Origin: Lachnospiraceae bacterium
GTDB taxonomy: Bacteria > Bacillota > Clostridia > Lachnospirales > Lachnospiraceae
Assembly (NCBI GenBank): GCA_017455525.1
Contig: JAFTAP010000081.1
Location: 16,437-80,436 of the forward strand
Length of the DNA stretch: 64,000 nucleotides
Direction: 5' to 3'
Both the position numbers and the translations under genes were made by a program. This document shows positions 37,201 to 44,708 of this stretch, in pieces (within the stretch, counting starts at the first letter, position 1; each line of letters opens with the position of its first letter). The notes beneath the pieces were generated by a model. That model was given only the letters and a program-made list of their open reading frames with translations, was not told the origin of the DNA and made no database searches.

Positions 37201-38169
37201 CTACTCTTCTTCTCTCAACAACCTCTCCGCAAGGTTTGGCAACGTTTCTGCGTGGTCTCCGCAGAAATAATAGCTTTTTCCACCATCCGCCACTGTACGG
37301 CTCATAATAGTCTTCCAAGGTCTGAAATAATAATACGGATCTGATTTATCCGGTTCCTTTCTCACATCTGCTGTGATTGGCTTTATATCGAATACAGCTG
37401 TCGTGATATCCGTTATATCCTCACCGTGCTGCTTCTTGACATTCCTCGCCATGGCAAGCGCTTTCAGGTACACCTCCGGACCAGTGACAGCAGAGCCAAA
37501 GTTCAGGAATACTCCACGCTGAAGTTTTTCAATACTATTTGTATAAATCAGGAAATCTCTGTAACTTGCTTCTCCAGCAGCAGCTGGGTTAAAGTTCGGA
37601 TGCTCGTGCACAATGTCATTACCAATACCGATATGCACAGTACATGGCACTTGCAGATGATAACCCATTGCCAGAACACTCTGCTCTCTGTTCGTGAAGT
37701 TGTTCTCCCATATGTACTTTCCTACAGCTTCACCAAATCCAAGTCCTTCCTTAGCACCCTCATTCACAGCATCATTGAGGTACCCTGTCTCTTTCCAGAG
37801 TCCAAACTGACCCTCTGAGATGTATTTCGCCACACTTTCACAGGTCTTCCCAATCATTGCAAATTCAAAATCATGAATCGAACCTGCACCGTTAGTAGCA
37901 AAGTGCGTGATCAATCCACGCTTCATTAGCTCTATCATGTACAACGAATTGCCCTTACGGATGACATGAGCGCCATACATCAAGAGAACTGTCGCATCAT
38001 GTTCTCTTGCCACCTTTATTCTTTCTGCCAGTGATTCGTAATCAGAATTATCAGATAAAGTGGTTAGCGACCCCACAGGGATGTTTGTAGCATTCTCGTC
38101 TATATCATGAATTCTATCTGACAGCGGCTTTATCAGGAGCCTACTTCGATCAAACTGTTTGAATGGCAT
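37201..38169 (-). CDS. Conserved protein of heptose locus, deoxyhypusine-synthase-like pattern
   Basis: 322 residues, overlapping the GmhB gene by 20 bases. Conserved-looking stretches: VLLMYGAHVIRKGNSLYMI, GLITHFATNGAGSIHDFEF, VPCTVHIGIGNDIVHEHPNF and GEASYRDFLIYTN, then GVFLNFGSAVTGPEVYLKALAMA. The order of glycine-rich strands recalls the NAD-binding deoxyhypusine-synthase fold, from memory and without proof. Such proteins occur beside GmhA and HldE genes in other bacteria, as far as I recall. The histidines in HIGIGNDIVHEHP suggest metal or phosphate binding. Function unknown. Confidence 0.75.
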   Translation of the reverse strand: MPFKQFDRSRLLIKPLSDRIHDIDENATNIPVGSLTTLSDNSDYESLAERIKVAREHDATVLLMYGAHVIRKGNSLYMIELMKRGLITHFATNGAGSIHDFEFAMIGKTCESVAKYISEGQFGLWKETGYLNDAVNEGAKEGLGFGEAVGKYIWENNFTNREQSVLAMGYHLQVPCTVHIGIGNDIVHEHPNFNPAAAGEASYRDFLIYTNSIEKLQRGVFLNFGSAVTGPEVYLKALAMARNVKKQHGEDITDITTAVFDIKPITADVRKEPDKSDPYYYFRPWKTIMSRTVADGGKSYYFCGDHAETLPNLAERLLREEE

Positions 38170-38725
38170 CTTTCGGCACCTCTGTAGTTCTCTTATTTCT
38201 CAACACTTCAACCACATCCCTTAAATCATTCATTACATAATCAGGTCTAATATCTTCTTCGAGTCTTGCAGTACCATAGCCTGATTCAAGTAATATTGTT
38301 TGTATTCCGGCATTCTGCCCGGTTTTTATATCTGTAGCACGATCTCCTACCATAAGAGATTCAGACATATCTATATCATAATCTTTGCATGCCTGCTGGA
38401 TCATTCCGATTCCGGGCTTCCGCAAGTTGCTGTCTCGTCTGTACTTCTCAACCACACCATCCTTATAATAAGGACAGTAGTATATGGCATCAACATCAGT
38501 TTCTGACTTGATATGGTCATGTATAATGTTCAGTTCCTCTTCTGTCAGATATCCTCTTGCCACACCACTCTGGTTACTAATGATAATCACATAGTAGCCT
38601 AGGCCATGAAGCTCTTTAATACAGTCTCGGACATATGGGAAAATATGTAACCCTTCGAGCCTTGTTATGAAGCCAATCTCCTCGTTAATCACACCATCCC
38701 TATCCAAGAATACTGCTGGTTTCAC
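38150..38725 (-). CDS. gmhB: D,D-heptose 1,7-bisphosphate phosphatase
   Basis: 191 residues of the HAD superfamily, histidinol-phosphatase-like branch. Motif I VFLDRDGVINEE, motif II VIIISNQSGVARG, the GmhB-type Zn-site region AIYYCPYY with later SNLRKPGIGM (motif III Lys), and MVGDRATDIKTGQNAGI (motif IV). It removes one phosphate from heptose 1,7-bisphosphate. The Zn cluster appears reduced: only the Cys in YYCPY is seen. Overlap with GmhA by four bases. Confidence 0.92.
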   Translation of the reverse strand: MKPAVFLDRDGVINEEIGFITRLEGLHIFPYVRDCIKELHGLGYYVIIISNQSGVARGYLTEEELNIIHDHIKSETDVDAIYYCPYYKDGVVEKYRRDSNLRKPGIGMIQQACKDYDIDMSESLMVGDRATDIKTGQNAGIQTILLESGYGTARLEEDIRPDYVMNDLRDVVEVLRNKRTTEVPKDAIQTV

Positions 38726-39306
38726 AGACTGACTCCATCACATTCCATGATGAGATCTACAATTTCTTGAAGAATCAGATTATGGATGGATTCTACGATT
38801 CCGTATTTATGAGATGGTATGTACACCGAGACATCTGATATTCTTCTTGCAGGATTATCATCACTAAAACCTGTGAATGAGATAATGCTCATACCCTTCT
38901 CCATCGCTACATCGATAGAATTGATTATGTTCTGACTTTTCCCTGAGCTACTGATAGCCACAAGCAAGTCCCCTTTACCTGCCAAGAAGCTCAAAGGCTT
39001 AGAAAAGACATGTTCATATCCATAATCATTTCCCATGCATGTCGTCACAGCATTGTCATACAAACTCACTGTGTTCATCCCACCGTTTTTCATGAAATCA
39101 GCAGTCATGTGAGAAGCTATTGCTGCACTGCCGCCGTTACCGATGAAGTAAACTTTAGAGCCTGCTTTCTTCTTTTCGGTGAATATGTCCACAAGGAGTT
39201 TAATGCCATCTTCATAATTATATTTAATATCTCCTTTGCTGATTTCTGTCCTCTTCAGAACATCAATCAATTTTTCTGTATATGCATCCAAATTCTCAAT
39301 CCTCAT
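38722..39306 (-). CDS. gmhA: Sedoheptulose 7-phosphate isomerase
   Basis: 194 residues of a SIS-domain protein. Motifs: KVYFIGNGGSAAIASHMTADF (phosphate loop GNGGSA), LLVAISSSGKSQNIINSI (second loop SSSGKS) and SIHNLILQEIVDLI with the catalytic-type His/Gln. It converts sedoheptulose 7-phosphate to heptose 7-phosphate. It sits between a Zn-ribbon gene and gmhB with overlaps both sides. Length agrees with the family. Confidence 0.94.
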   Translation of the reverse strand: MRIENLDAYTEKLIDVLKRTEISKGDIKYNYEDGIKLLVDIFTEKKKAGSKVYFIGNGGSAAIASHMTADFMKNGGMNTVSLYDNAVTTCMGNDYGYEHVFSKPLSFLAGKGDLLVAISSSGKSQNIINSIDVAMEKGMSIISFTGFSDDNPARRISDVSVYIPSHKYGIVESIHNLILQEIVDLIMECDGVSL

Positions 39307-39496
39307 TCAGTTTATTCTCATAACATCTGGGACACATCTCCGGAACATCTGGCTGATCTTTCTTCCTGTACATGGAACCACAGTTTTCACACTTCTCCAT
39401 TTCACTACGTTCAAAATGCTCTCCACACGATATGCAAACATATCCATTTGAATCTTCTTCTAAAGTCATTCTTCCACATTCTGGACATTCATTCAT
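39296..39496 (-). CDS. Small double zinc-ribbon protein
   Basis: 66 residues with four CxxC-type knuckles: NECPECGR, CISCGEH, CENCGSM and CPRCYEN. They make two zinc ribbons and almost nothing else. It overlaps gmhA by 11 bases. Such miniature proteins can be transcription or RNA-binding factors, or metal-dependent partners of enzymes. No function assigned. Confidence 0.8.
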   Translation of the reverse strand: MNECPECGRMTLEEDSNGYVCISCGEHFERSEMEKCENCGSMYRKKDQPDVPEMCPRCYENKLNED

Positions 39497-39547
39497 GCTA
39501 TTTACCTCCCCTGGATTTCACAGTTATCCACACGCTCACATTCTACT

Positions 39548-40046
39548 CTACTCATTCTCCAAAAACTTCTCCCACAAGCTCTTGCTCCCTGTGTCGCACC
39601 CAACATTCTCTCCATTCTCCCCGACACCGTATATAAGACACCCTGTAACTTCGATGTCCATGTCAGAACCATTTAGCTCACTATACACTTCTGCACTTGC
39701 CAGGCAGTGTCCCTTTCTCACATCAAAAAAATGGTGAAGAGAGCTTTTTGCTAAACATATATCAAATGAATTATCCTCAAAAGTGATGTCTTCTGCAAAA
39801 CCTCTTCTAAATTGCGAGCCATGTTTTTTTGTTTTGTTCAGAAAAAGTGATATCTGGGTCTATACCCCCACTTGTATTGAAATGTCCTTTATAATAATCA
39901 AACATAAACCCGTTCCCACACCCCACGTCTAATATCGACTCTCCATACGCCTCCAATATTTTTACAATCCAATCTCCTAAGTTGGCATCACATAACCAAC
40001 TATAATTCTCATATTTCTCTGCCCTTTCTTTAGAAAACAAATTCAT
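39548..40046 (-). pseudogene. Class I methyltransferase, frameshifted at an A7 run
   Basis: Starts MNLFSKERAEKYENYSW and has the SAM loop ILDVGCGNGFMFDYYKG. It stops after NKKTWLAI at a coding-strand A7 run (39824-39830). Removing one A restores the reading into HGSQFRRGFAEDITFEDNSFDICLAKSSLHHFFDV, quoted here only to its two halves: the acidic motif DNSFDICLA and SSLHHFF. The frame then continues 55 codons to a stop at 39548. The tail after SLHHFF has no methyltransferase look (KGHCLASAEVYSE and a GENVGCDTGSK stretch), so a fusion or deletion at that point is likely. Decay, or an on/off switch at the A run. Confidence 0.78.
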
Positions 40047-40245
40047 TTTCTCTCAAATATACCTCCAATTGTAATTACATGTTTAATAAATGACTGTGCG
40101 ATAAAATATGTATGTACATGAAAAAATGCAATTATTTACAAACATATCCCACTTTACTATTATGACTATGTTTTTTATAATTGAATTACTTTCAGCTTTT
40201 CGCCTGTAGTATATTTCCTTTATTGCATCATTTATCGGAACGCAG

Positions 40246-40908
40246 CTAGAACTTCAACTGCCTTATCCTCTTCAGGGTTTCCTTGTATGGGCGGTTCTTG
40301 CCGAATAGGAGGGTCGTGCCAAGGACGAAACCCTTCACTCCCATGGGGGCGTACTCCTTTATCTTGTCAGCCCCACAAGCCCCGTCCCAGTAAATGTCAA
40401 AACCCATCTGATCCTTCATCTTCAAAAGGTCGAGGTACTTGTCCTTTATGTACGGTAGGAACATCTGCCCCGCATTGCCCGGGTTCACTGACATCACGAG
40501 AACCTTGCTCACAATGCGGAGCAGCATCTTTACATCCTCTGCGCTGGTTCCTGGATTAATCGCTATTCCGGGGGTTACGCCTTCATCTATTATCTTCTGT
40601 ATAGTAGTTGACGGATGGTATTCCGCCTCAGGGTGGATGTATATCGTGTCACCTTCCTTCAGTTCCCGTGCGAAGAGCCTTACCGTATTATTAGGGTGCT
40701 CTATCATGAGATGCACGTCGAGAGGCTTATCAGTCGCCGAGCGGATGTACTTCATATCGTTAAGGGACATTGCGAAGTTGGGAACATACCTACCATCCAT
40801 TATATCTATGTGGAAAGAGTCTATGCCGCCCTCATCGAGCTCTCTAACTTCTCTTTCAAGGTTCCCGTAATCGGCGCACATCATTGAGGCCATTAGTTCA
40901 AAATCCAT
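40246..40908 (-). CDS. Ribulose-phosphate 3-epimerase family
   Basis: 220 residues from the ATG at 40908, which has GAGGAGAAGG upstream. TIM-barrel epimerase motifs: FHIDIMDGRYVPNF (His and Asp), DVHLMIEHP, VLVMSVNPGNAGQMFLP and IYWDGACG (second catalytic Asp) with LGTTLLFG at the phosphate site. It converts ribulose 5-phosphate to xylulose 5-phosphate, or acts on another ketose phosphate such as allulose 6-phosphate. With transketolase in the operon it would supply the donor for sedoheptulose 7-phosphate. Its stretch before the stop is followed by a 200-base AT-rich gap (40047-40245) in which I see nothing. Confidence 0.9.
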   Translation of the reverse strand: MDFELMASMMCADYGNLEREVRELDEGGIDSFHIDIMDGRYVPNFAMSLNDMKYIRSATDKPLDVHLMIEHPNNTVRLFARELKEGDTIYIHPEAEYHPSTTIQKIIDEGVTPGIAINPGTSAEDVKMLLRIVSKVLVMSVNPGNAGQMFLPYIKDKYLDLLKMKDQMGFDIYWDGACGADKIKEYAPMGVKGFVLGTTLLFGKNRPYKETLKRIRQLKF

Positions 40909-40922
40909 TATCCCTTCTCCTC

Positions 40923-42278
40923 TCAACTTGCCTCCTCTATTATCTCCGCATTCTGTATCATTATCGGCTTGCCCGTCTTCTTGTAAAGCTCCACCACCGA
41001 GCTGCCGTCGCCGTAGTATGCGTCGCTCAGCACTATCGCCCTGTCAAGCTCTGCACTGTCGTCGTATATGCCCCATCCCTCAGATCTATATCTCTCGACT
41101 ATCGCCGAGTACCTCTCCCAGAGGTGCGGCCTCATGGACGTGATCGTCGCCTGTATCAGCGGGTGCGGTCTCCAGAGCAGTGCCACGTCGTCCTTATTCT
41201 CCCTGAATATCCGCAGCACGTCCTCTATCTTATCGAGCATCTTCCCGTCGTTGTCCAGGAGTGCCTGCACCCCCGTGTTGTAGAATATGATTTTCTTCAT
41301 GCTGTCATCAGGCTTGCGGATTATTTTCTCCCAGACTTCCGGGACTTCCACGTCTTCCTTCTTAGTGCCGGCTACCTTGTCGAACTTCGGTGAGCCCTCG
41401 CCGGATATCTTCTTCTCCCAGTAGCCCCTGGTCTGCTCGCCTGCATAGTCAGTCATGACCTTAACGTAGACCTTTCGCATATTCTCCGACTGGACTATGA
41501 CCTTATCCGCATTTATGACCGCAGCCACAGTTATGAAATGGCTGATTTCCTCTATGCTCTCCTCATTGTCGGGATCAGGGTCTGCCAGAACGAAATACGG
41601 TATGTATATAAGCTCATCAGTATAGTTCTTCAGATTCTTTGAATAAAAGAACGGGTGAACACTGGTGACGAAATTACCCTCGTCGTAAGGATTGTGTATA
41701 TATATCCTGTCGGGATGCCTACCCTCAAAGTCATATAGACTGTAATGTGTGACAGGAACGTATTCCGGATACTCCGCTCCCTCATAATGCTCTTCCCTGA
41801 CACTACCATCGGGATTCCTGTCAAAGTAAGGTATCGGGATGACGTATGCATCACAGTCAGGATCTGCCTCCGCCTTCTTCCACACAGACTCCAGGCTGTC
41901 CCACATGGATGCCTTGTATGGGAGAAATACAGTCTCTAATGTCTCATGGATGTCTCCTGCTATGCTGCCCCTTATTGCATTGAGGAACTTGAGCAGCAGC
42001 TTCGATGTCTTGTCTGCATTTGCAGAGCCTTCGTTTATCGCCTGTGATATCTCATAGAGCCTCTCGCAGTATGCCTCAAGAATCCCAACGGTCTTTGTTC
42101 CCTCACCCTCGCTTGCCTCGATGGTCTCTCCCATCGTGACCGCACATTCCTGGCACTGACTTAGCAAGCCTAATACTGTGTCGGTATTTTTATTCCTAAG
42201 CCCATTACCTATCTCCTCATGTGCCTCTTCCAGAGTCGCTGCTAGCTCAAGGAGCATTATTTTATAATGTCTTCTCAT
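40923..42278 (-). CDS. Predicted CDP-glycerol glycerophosphotransferase-like GT-B protein
   Basis: 451 residues. The first 130 are a helical, Glu-rich region with no catalytic motif. From about 130 a GT-B-like part begins: CDAYVIPIPYFDRNPDGSV, DRIYIHNPYDEGNFV and LIYIPYFV. The C-terminal half has MKKIIFYNTGVQALL, DVALLWRPHPLIQAT and VLSDAYYGDGSSVVELY. The RPHP and D-x-x-x-G-D-x-S-S patterns are those of teichoic-acid-type glycerophosphotransferases and capsule polymerases. It may attach the glycan to, or extend it with, polyol phosphate; this is inference. No membrane segment. Confidence 0.75.
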   Translation of the reverse strand: MRRHYKIMLLELAATLEEAHEEIGNGLRNKNTDTVLGLLSQCQECAVTMGETIEASEGEGTKTVGILEAYCERLYEISQAINEGSANADKTSKLLLKFLNAIRGSIAGDIHETLETVFLPYKASMWDSLESVWKKAEADPDCDAYVIPIPYFDRNPDGSVREEHYEGAEYPEYVPVTHYSLYDFEGRHPDRIYIHNPYDEGNFVTSVHPFFYSKNLKNYTDELIYIPYFVLADPDPDNEESIEEISHFITVAAVINADKVIVQSENMRKVYVKVMTDYAGEQTRGYWEKKISGEGSPKFDKVAGTKKEDVEVPEVWEKIIRKPDDSMKKIIFYNTGVQALLDNDGKMLDKIEDVLRIFRENKDDVALLWRPHPLIQATITSMRPHLWERYSAIVERYRSEGWGIYDDSAELDRAIVLSDAYYGDGSSVVELYKKTGKPIMIQNAEIIEEAS

Positions 42279-42303
42279 TTTGAAATATACAGATAAAAAT
42301 CAC

Positions 42304-43494
42304 CTATGCCACATCCGTCAGCCTGCGTAGGTGCGAGTTTTGGATTGCCATCTCGACCTCAGAACGGCTCATGCCAGCCTTAAGCACGGCGTCGCTCGTA
42401 TACATCTCCTGTATTATTATTTTTTCAAGCTCGGAGCATATCGTGTTACCTTTAGATTTTGCTTCAGTAAAGTCATTCTTCATCTGCACCCAGTCTCTGC
42501 TCTCAAATTTCTTCTCACCATTCTCAAACTCTGTCTTTAGAATCCTGGCATCACCTAATAGTGTCTCCCATGCGTTGTGAATCACGGAAAGATTTTGCTT
42601 CATTTCTTCCGATTTCTCACTGAGATCCTTATATGCCTCTGCCTGCTCCTGAAGAACCGCCACCGTGCTGTTAAGATCTCCGACCACCTTCCATGTCTCT
42701 GTTATCTTCGAATTAAGTGTCTTAAGCTTTATGGAGTCGAGCGCAAGGCAAGCTGACGAAAGTGCTATCACAGGCCCCGTAAGGAGCCATGAAAAGAGTC
42801 CCATCGGAAATGCTAGTACCGTCACAGCCATACCTATGCCGAAGAACACAGTGTCCCCCATACCAGCCTCTATCATCTCCTCTGTAAGGCTCCTGATCTC
42901 TTTCTTCACCTCATCAATCAAGCTCTTGAGCCTCTTCACCTCATTCTCGTCCACACCCTTATCCTTTGTCATAAGCTCGGATATTTCGCCTAGAGCCTGT
43001 GCCTGCTCTGTTATCTTATCAACATATTTATTGAGAGAATCTTCCATATCAACAGTCCTCTTAAGCACATTCTCTATGACCGGCTCTAGTGTATCAATGA
43101 AGCCCTTAGCTGCGTTCCTCGCATTCTCATTGCCGGGATCACCTATAAGGATGTCCGCTTCCTTTATTATCCCGCTGAAGCTGTCGATTATTTCCCCCAT
43201 CTTGCTCTTCATAATGGATGGATAGGAGCAGAGATTCACATACACCGTATCCTTGAATATGTTTGCAGAAGCCTTTGCCGTAACAAGCTTTTTCTCATAA
43301 TCAGCATAGTGCTGTGGCTTCACAGCAAAATCCGGTAGATTTCTCGCGGTCACTGATAGCATAAACTCACTGATTTCCTCAACGCTTTTCAGATAGTTCT
43401 CATCCGCTTCCCCTACGGTGCGTGTTACCGAGGGACTTGCCACAACCCCCCAGTCGCTGTCTATGAAGTTCCTCATGAATGTCATTTCTCCCAT
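42304..43494 (-). CDS. ClyA/Hbl-like alpha-helical protein with hydrophobic hairpin
   Basis: The start at 43494 (MGEMTFMRNF) is chosen for its AAAGGAG site; a longer reading to 43638 lacks one. The 396-residue protein is nearly all coiled-coil-like helix. One hydrophobic hairpin of about 40 residues sits in the middle (VFFGIGMAVTVLAFPMGLF followed by SWLLTGPVIALSSACLALD). This layout of long helices around a central hairpin is that of ClyA, Hbl/Nhe and Xax pore-forming toxins. No signal peptide is seen. It is the first gene after the LoaP leader and the only membrane-capable protein of the glycan locus. A membrane anchor or a glycan acceptor is also possible. Confidence 0.7.
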   Translation of the reverse strand: MGEMTFMRNFIDSDWGVVASPSVTRTVGEADENYLKSVEEISEFMLSVTARNLPDFAVKPQHYADYEKKLVTAKASANIFKDTVYVNLCSYPSIMKSKMGEIIDSFSGIIKEADILIGDPGNENARNAAKGFIDTLEPVIENVLKRTVDMEDSLNKYVDKITEQAQALGEISELMTKDKGVDENEVKRLKSLIDEVKKEIRSLTEEMIEAGMGDTVFFGIGMAVTVLAFPMGLFSWLLTGPVIALSSACLALDSIKLKTLNSKITETWKVVGDLNSTVAVLQEQAEAYKDLSEKSEEMKQNLSVIHNAWETLLGDARILKTEFENGEKKFESRDWVQMKNDFTEAKSKGNTICSELEKIIIQEMYTSDAVLKAGMSRSEVEMAIQNSHLRRLTDVA

Positions 43495-43644
43495 TTGTCC
43501 GCTCCTTTCTTTTACGGTGCCGAAAAAGGGCATCTGCATGCCTTCCCTTAACCGAACCACGGTATACGCTGCTTCTTTTCTATGGAAATAAACTCCTGGA
43601 ATTGACCCTCTTCTTTTTTGCTCTTGTTTACTCTGCACCGTTAT

Positions 43645-43698
43645 GACATAGCTTCGCCGGAATGACCCACTCGGTCACCCTGGTAAAAAAGCTATGTC
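43645..43698 (-). promoter_or_regulatory. Leader hairpin, candidate LoaP recognition element
   Basis: On the minus-strand transcript a perfect 10-bp stem pairs GACATAGCTT (from plus 43698 down to 43689) with AAGCTATGTC (plus 43654 to 43645). Inside is a second stem, GTGACC pairing with GGTCAT around a GAGTG loop, extended by partial CCAGG/TCCGG pairing. No U tract follows, so it is not an intrinsic terminator. It lies in the 315-base leader between loaP and the first structural gene. LoaP is known to bind hairpins in 5' leaders; assignment here is by position and shape. Confidence 0.6.
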
Positions 43699-43770
43699 CG
43701 CCGCAACCCATACTGCGTTTAAGAACGTCACATATGTTCCGCGGTTTCTTGAAAGTCTAGATTATATCTT

Positions 43771-43813
43771 CTGACAGCCTGCTGCCGTCCATGCTTTTGC
43801 TGGCTGTTGTCAG
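43771..43813 (-). promoter_or_regulatory. Second leader hairpin overlapping the loaP stop
   Basis: The minus-strand transcript can pair CTGA and CAGCC at its 5' side (43813-43802) with GGCTG and TCAG at its 3' side (43779-43771), with a three-base bulge and a 22-base loop. The 5' arm includes the last bases of the loaP stop codon. It is not followed by a U tract. With the hairpin at 43645-43698 it makes a two-hairpin leader, which resembles the dual-hairpin targets reported for LoaP, but the match is by architecture only. Confidence 0.4.
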
Positions 43814-44313
43814 ATTTTTTTCACGATCCCGACGCCAAGCCTTACATCCATGTCCCGCCCGAAGAGCCTGATGGTTATCAGGGCTTCCCTGTTGTGCCTG
43901 TATAGTTTCCTGATCCTGCCCGCAAGACCTTTCATCGGCCCGGTCTCGATCACTATCTCATCACCGTCCATAAAGCCCTCGGAATACTTCACAACATGCT
44001 CCTCGCCTCCCAGACGCATCAGGAACTCCTCCTCTTCCGGCTGTATCGGAACGATATCACCATCCACAGTCATGAGCTTCAAAGTTCTGAACCTGCCATG
44101 GAGCGACAGATTGAACTCCTCTGCCCTCTCCGTCACGACGAAGAGGTATCCGGGAAACAGGTTCTTCCTCTCAGGCTTCCATACGCCTCCAAGCTTGAAC
44201 ATCTTCTCGTTCTCCATGATGAAGACATCCTCGTCCGGCTCCGCTACGTCCTTCCTGATATCTGCTACTGCCTTCCTCTCCTTCCCCTTCAGGGTCTGTA
44301 TCACATACCACAT
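43810..44313 (-). CDS. loaP: LoaP-type NusG paralogue, processive antiterminator
   Basis: 167 residues. The N-terminal NusG domain starts MWYVIQTLKGKE and holds PERKNLFPGYLFVVTE, the strand set that binds RNA polymerase. The KOW domain is SEGFMDGDEIVIETGPMKGL with GRIRKLYRHNREALI, close to the LoaP consensus of Firmicutes. LoaP proteins bind a leader hairpin and let RNA polymerase ignore terminators along long biosynthetic operons. It is the first gene of a minus-strand operon of more than 40 kb, with a structured leader behind it and an invertible promoter in front, so it is probably the switch gene. Confidence 0.9.
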   Translation of the reverse strand: MWYVIQTLKGKERKAVADIRKDVAEPDEDVFIMENEKMFKLGGVWKPERKNLFPGYLFVVTERAEEFNLSLHGRFRTLKLMTVDGDIVPIQPEEEEFLMRLGGEEHVVKYSEGFMDGDEIVIETGPMKGLAGRIRKLYRHNREALITIRLFGRDMDVRLGVGIVKKI

Positions 44314-44372
44314 CCGTCATCACATCCTGCCGCTAGTCTCTGCCCTGATCCCTGCGCCGTACCGCTTGGATT

Positions 44373-44396
44373 TTCGCAAAGTGCTGACTTTGCGAA
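44373..44396. repeat. Inverted repeat, loaP-proximal copy (IRL)
   Basis: A 24-base site with 9-base arms TTCGCAAAG and CTTTGCGAA around an asymmetric 6-base centre TGCTGA. It is the reverse complement of the copy at 45899-45921 over 23 bases, and the flanks differ immediately outside. Arms of 9 with a 6-8 base spacer are the core-site form of tyrosine recombinases. It lies 60 bases upstream of the loaP start, between the candidate promoter and the gene. Confidence 0.85.
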
Positions 44397-44422
44397 TATC
44401 CACGGCCAAGCAACCATCACTT

Positions 44423-44451
44423 ATTTTAACCTACTTACAAATGCTTTGCAA
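44423..44451 (-). promoter_or_regulatory. Candidate sigma-A promoter for loaP
   Basis: On the minus strand TTGCAA (44446-44451) is followed after exactly 17 bases by TAAAAT (44423-44428). These match the -35 box at four of six and the -10 box at five of six positions. It lies 27 bases inside the segment from IRL and points to loaP, with the start of transcription expected near 44416. It would put the repeat in the 5' end of the transcript. Confidence 0.55.
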
Positions 44452-44663
44452 GTAATGATATACGTCAACGACGCCTGAATCAACAGCCTGACTAAAGGAC
44501 ATATATCACAAGTTTTCGCCGGCAAGCAGCCCGCTCATACTACAGCGTATCTATTATATCGGCGTATGATTCCGATTTCTTTAGTGTTACAAGCAAATTT
44601 ATTACAAAAAAGTTCCAGGCCGTATGGGAAATAGCCCTGACGAGGATAGTTTCAAGGGCTATA

Positions 44664-44685
44664 AGCCGTCAAAAAATGCGTCAGC
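44664..44685 (+). repeat. Imperfect direct repeat, upstream of recombinase gene
   Basis: AGCCGTC, A6, TGCGTCAGC, in the 45 bases before the recombinase start. A near copy, AGCCGTCAC, A6, TGGTCAGC, lies at 45835-45857 just after its stop. They differ by two inserted bases, one lost base and no other change over the shared core. It may be an accessory arm site or the trace of a cassette insertion. Confidence 0.6.
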
Positions 44686-44708
44686 AAACAACAGAAAGGA
44701 GGAATGCT

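Noticed and set aside
42665-43225. 186-codon plus-strand frame opposite the helical protein
   Set aside because: Ser/Pro-rich antisense shadow, no ribosome site; the minus-strand reading has a clear fold pattern.
1374-43451. G tracts as G-quadruplex elements
   Set aside because: Each is an isolated single run; four closely spaced runs are needed, and only the 8544/8554 pair is close. Slippage is the simpler reading.
43495-43638. Longer start of the ClyA/Hbl-like protein at 43638
   Set aside because: No ribosome site precedes it, and the extension crosses the leader; the start at 43494 has AAAGGAG at the right distance.
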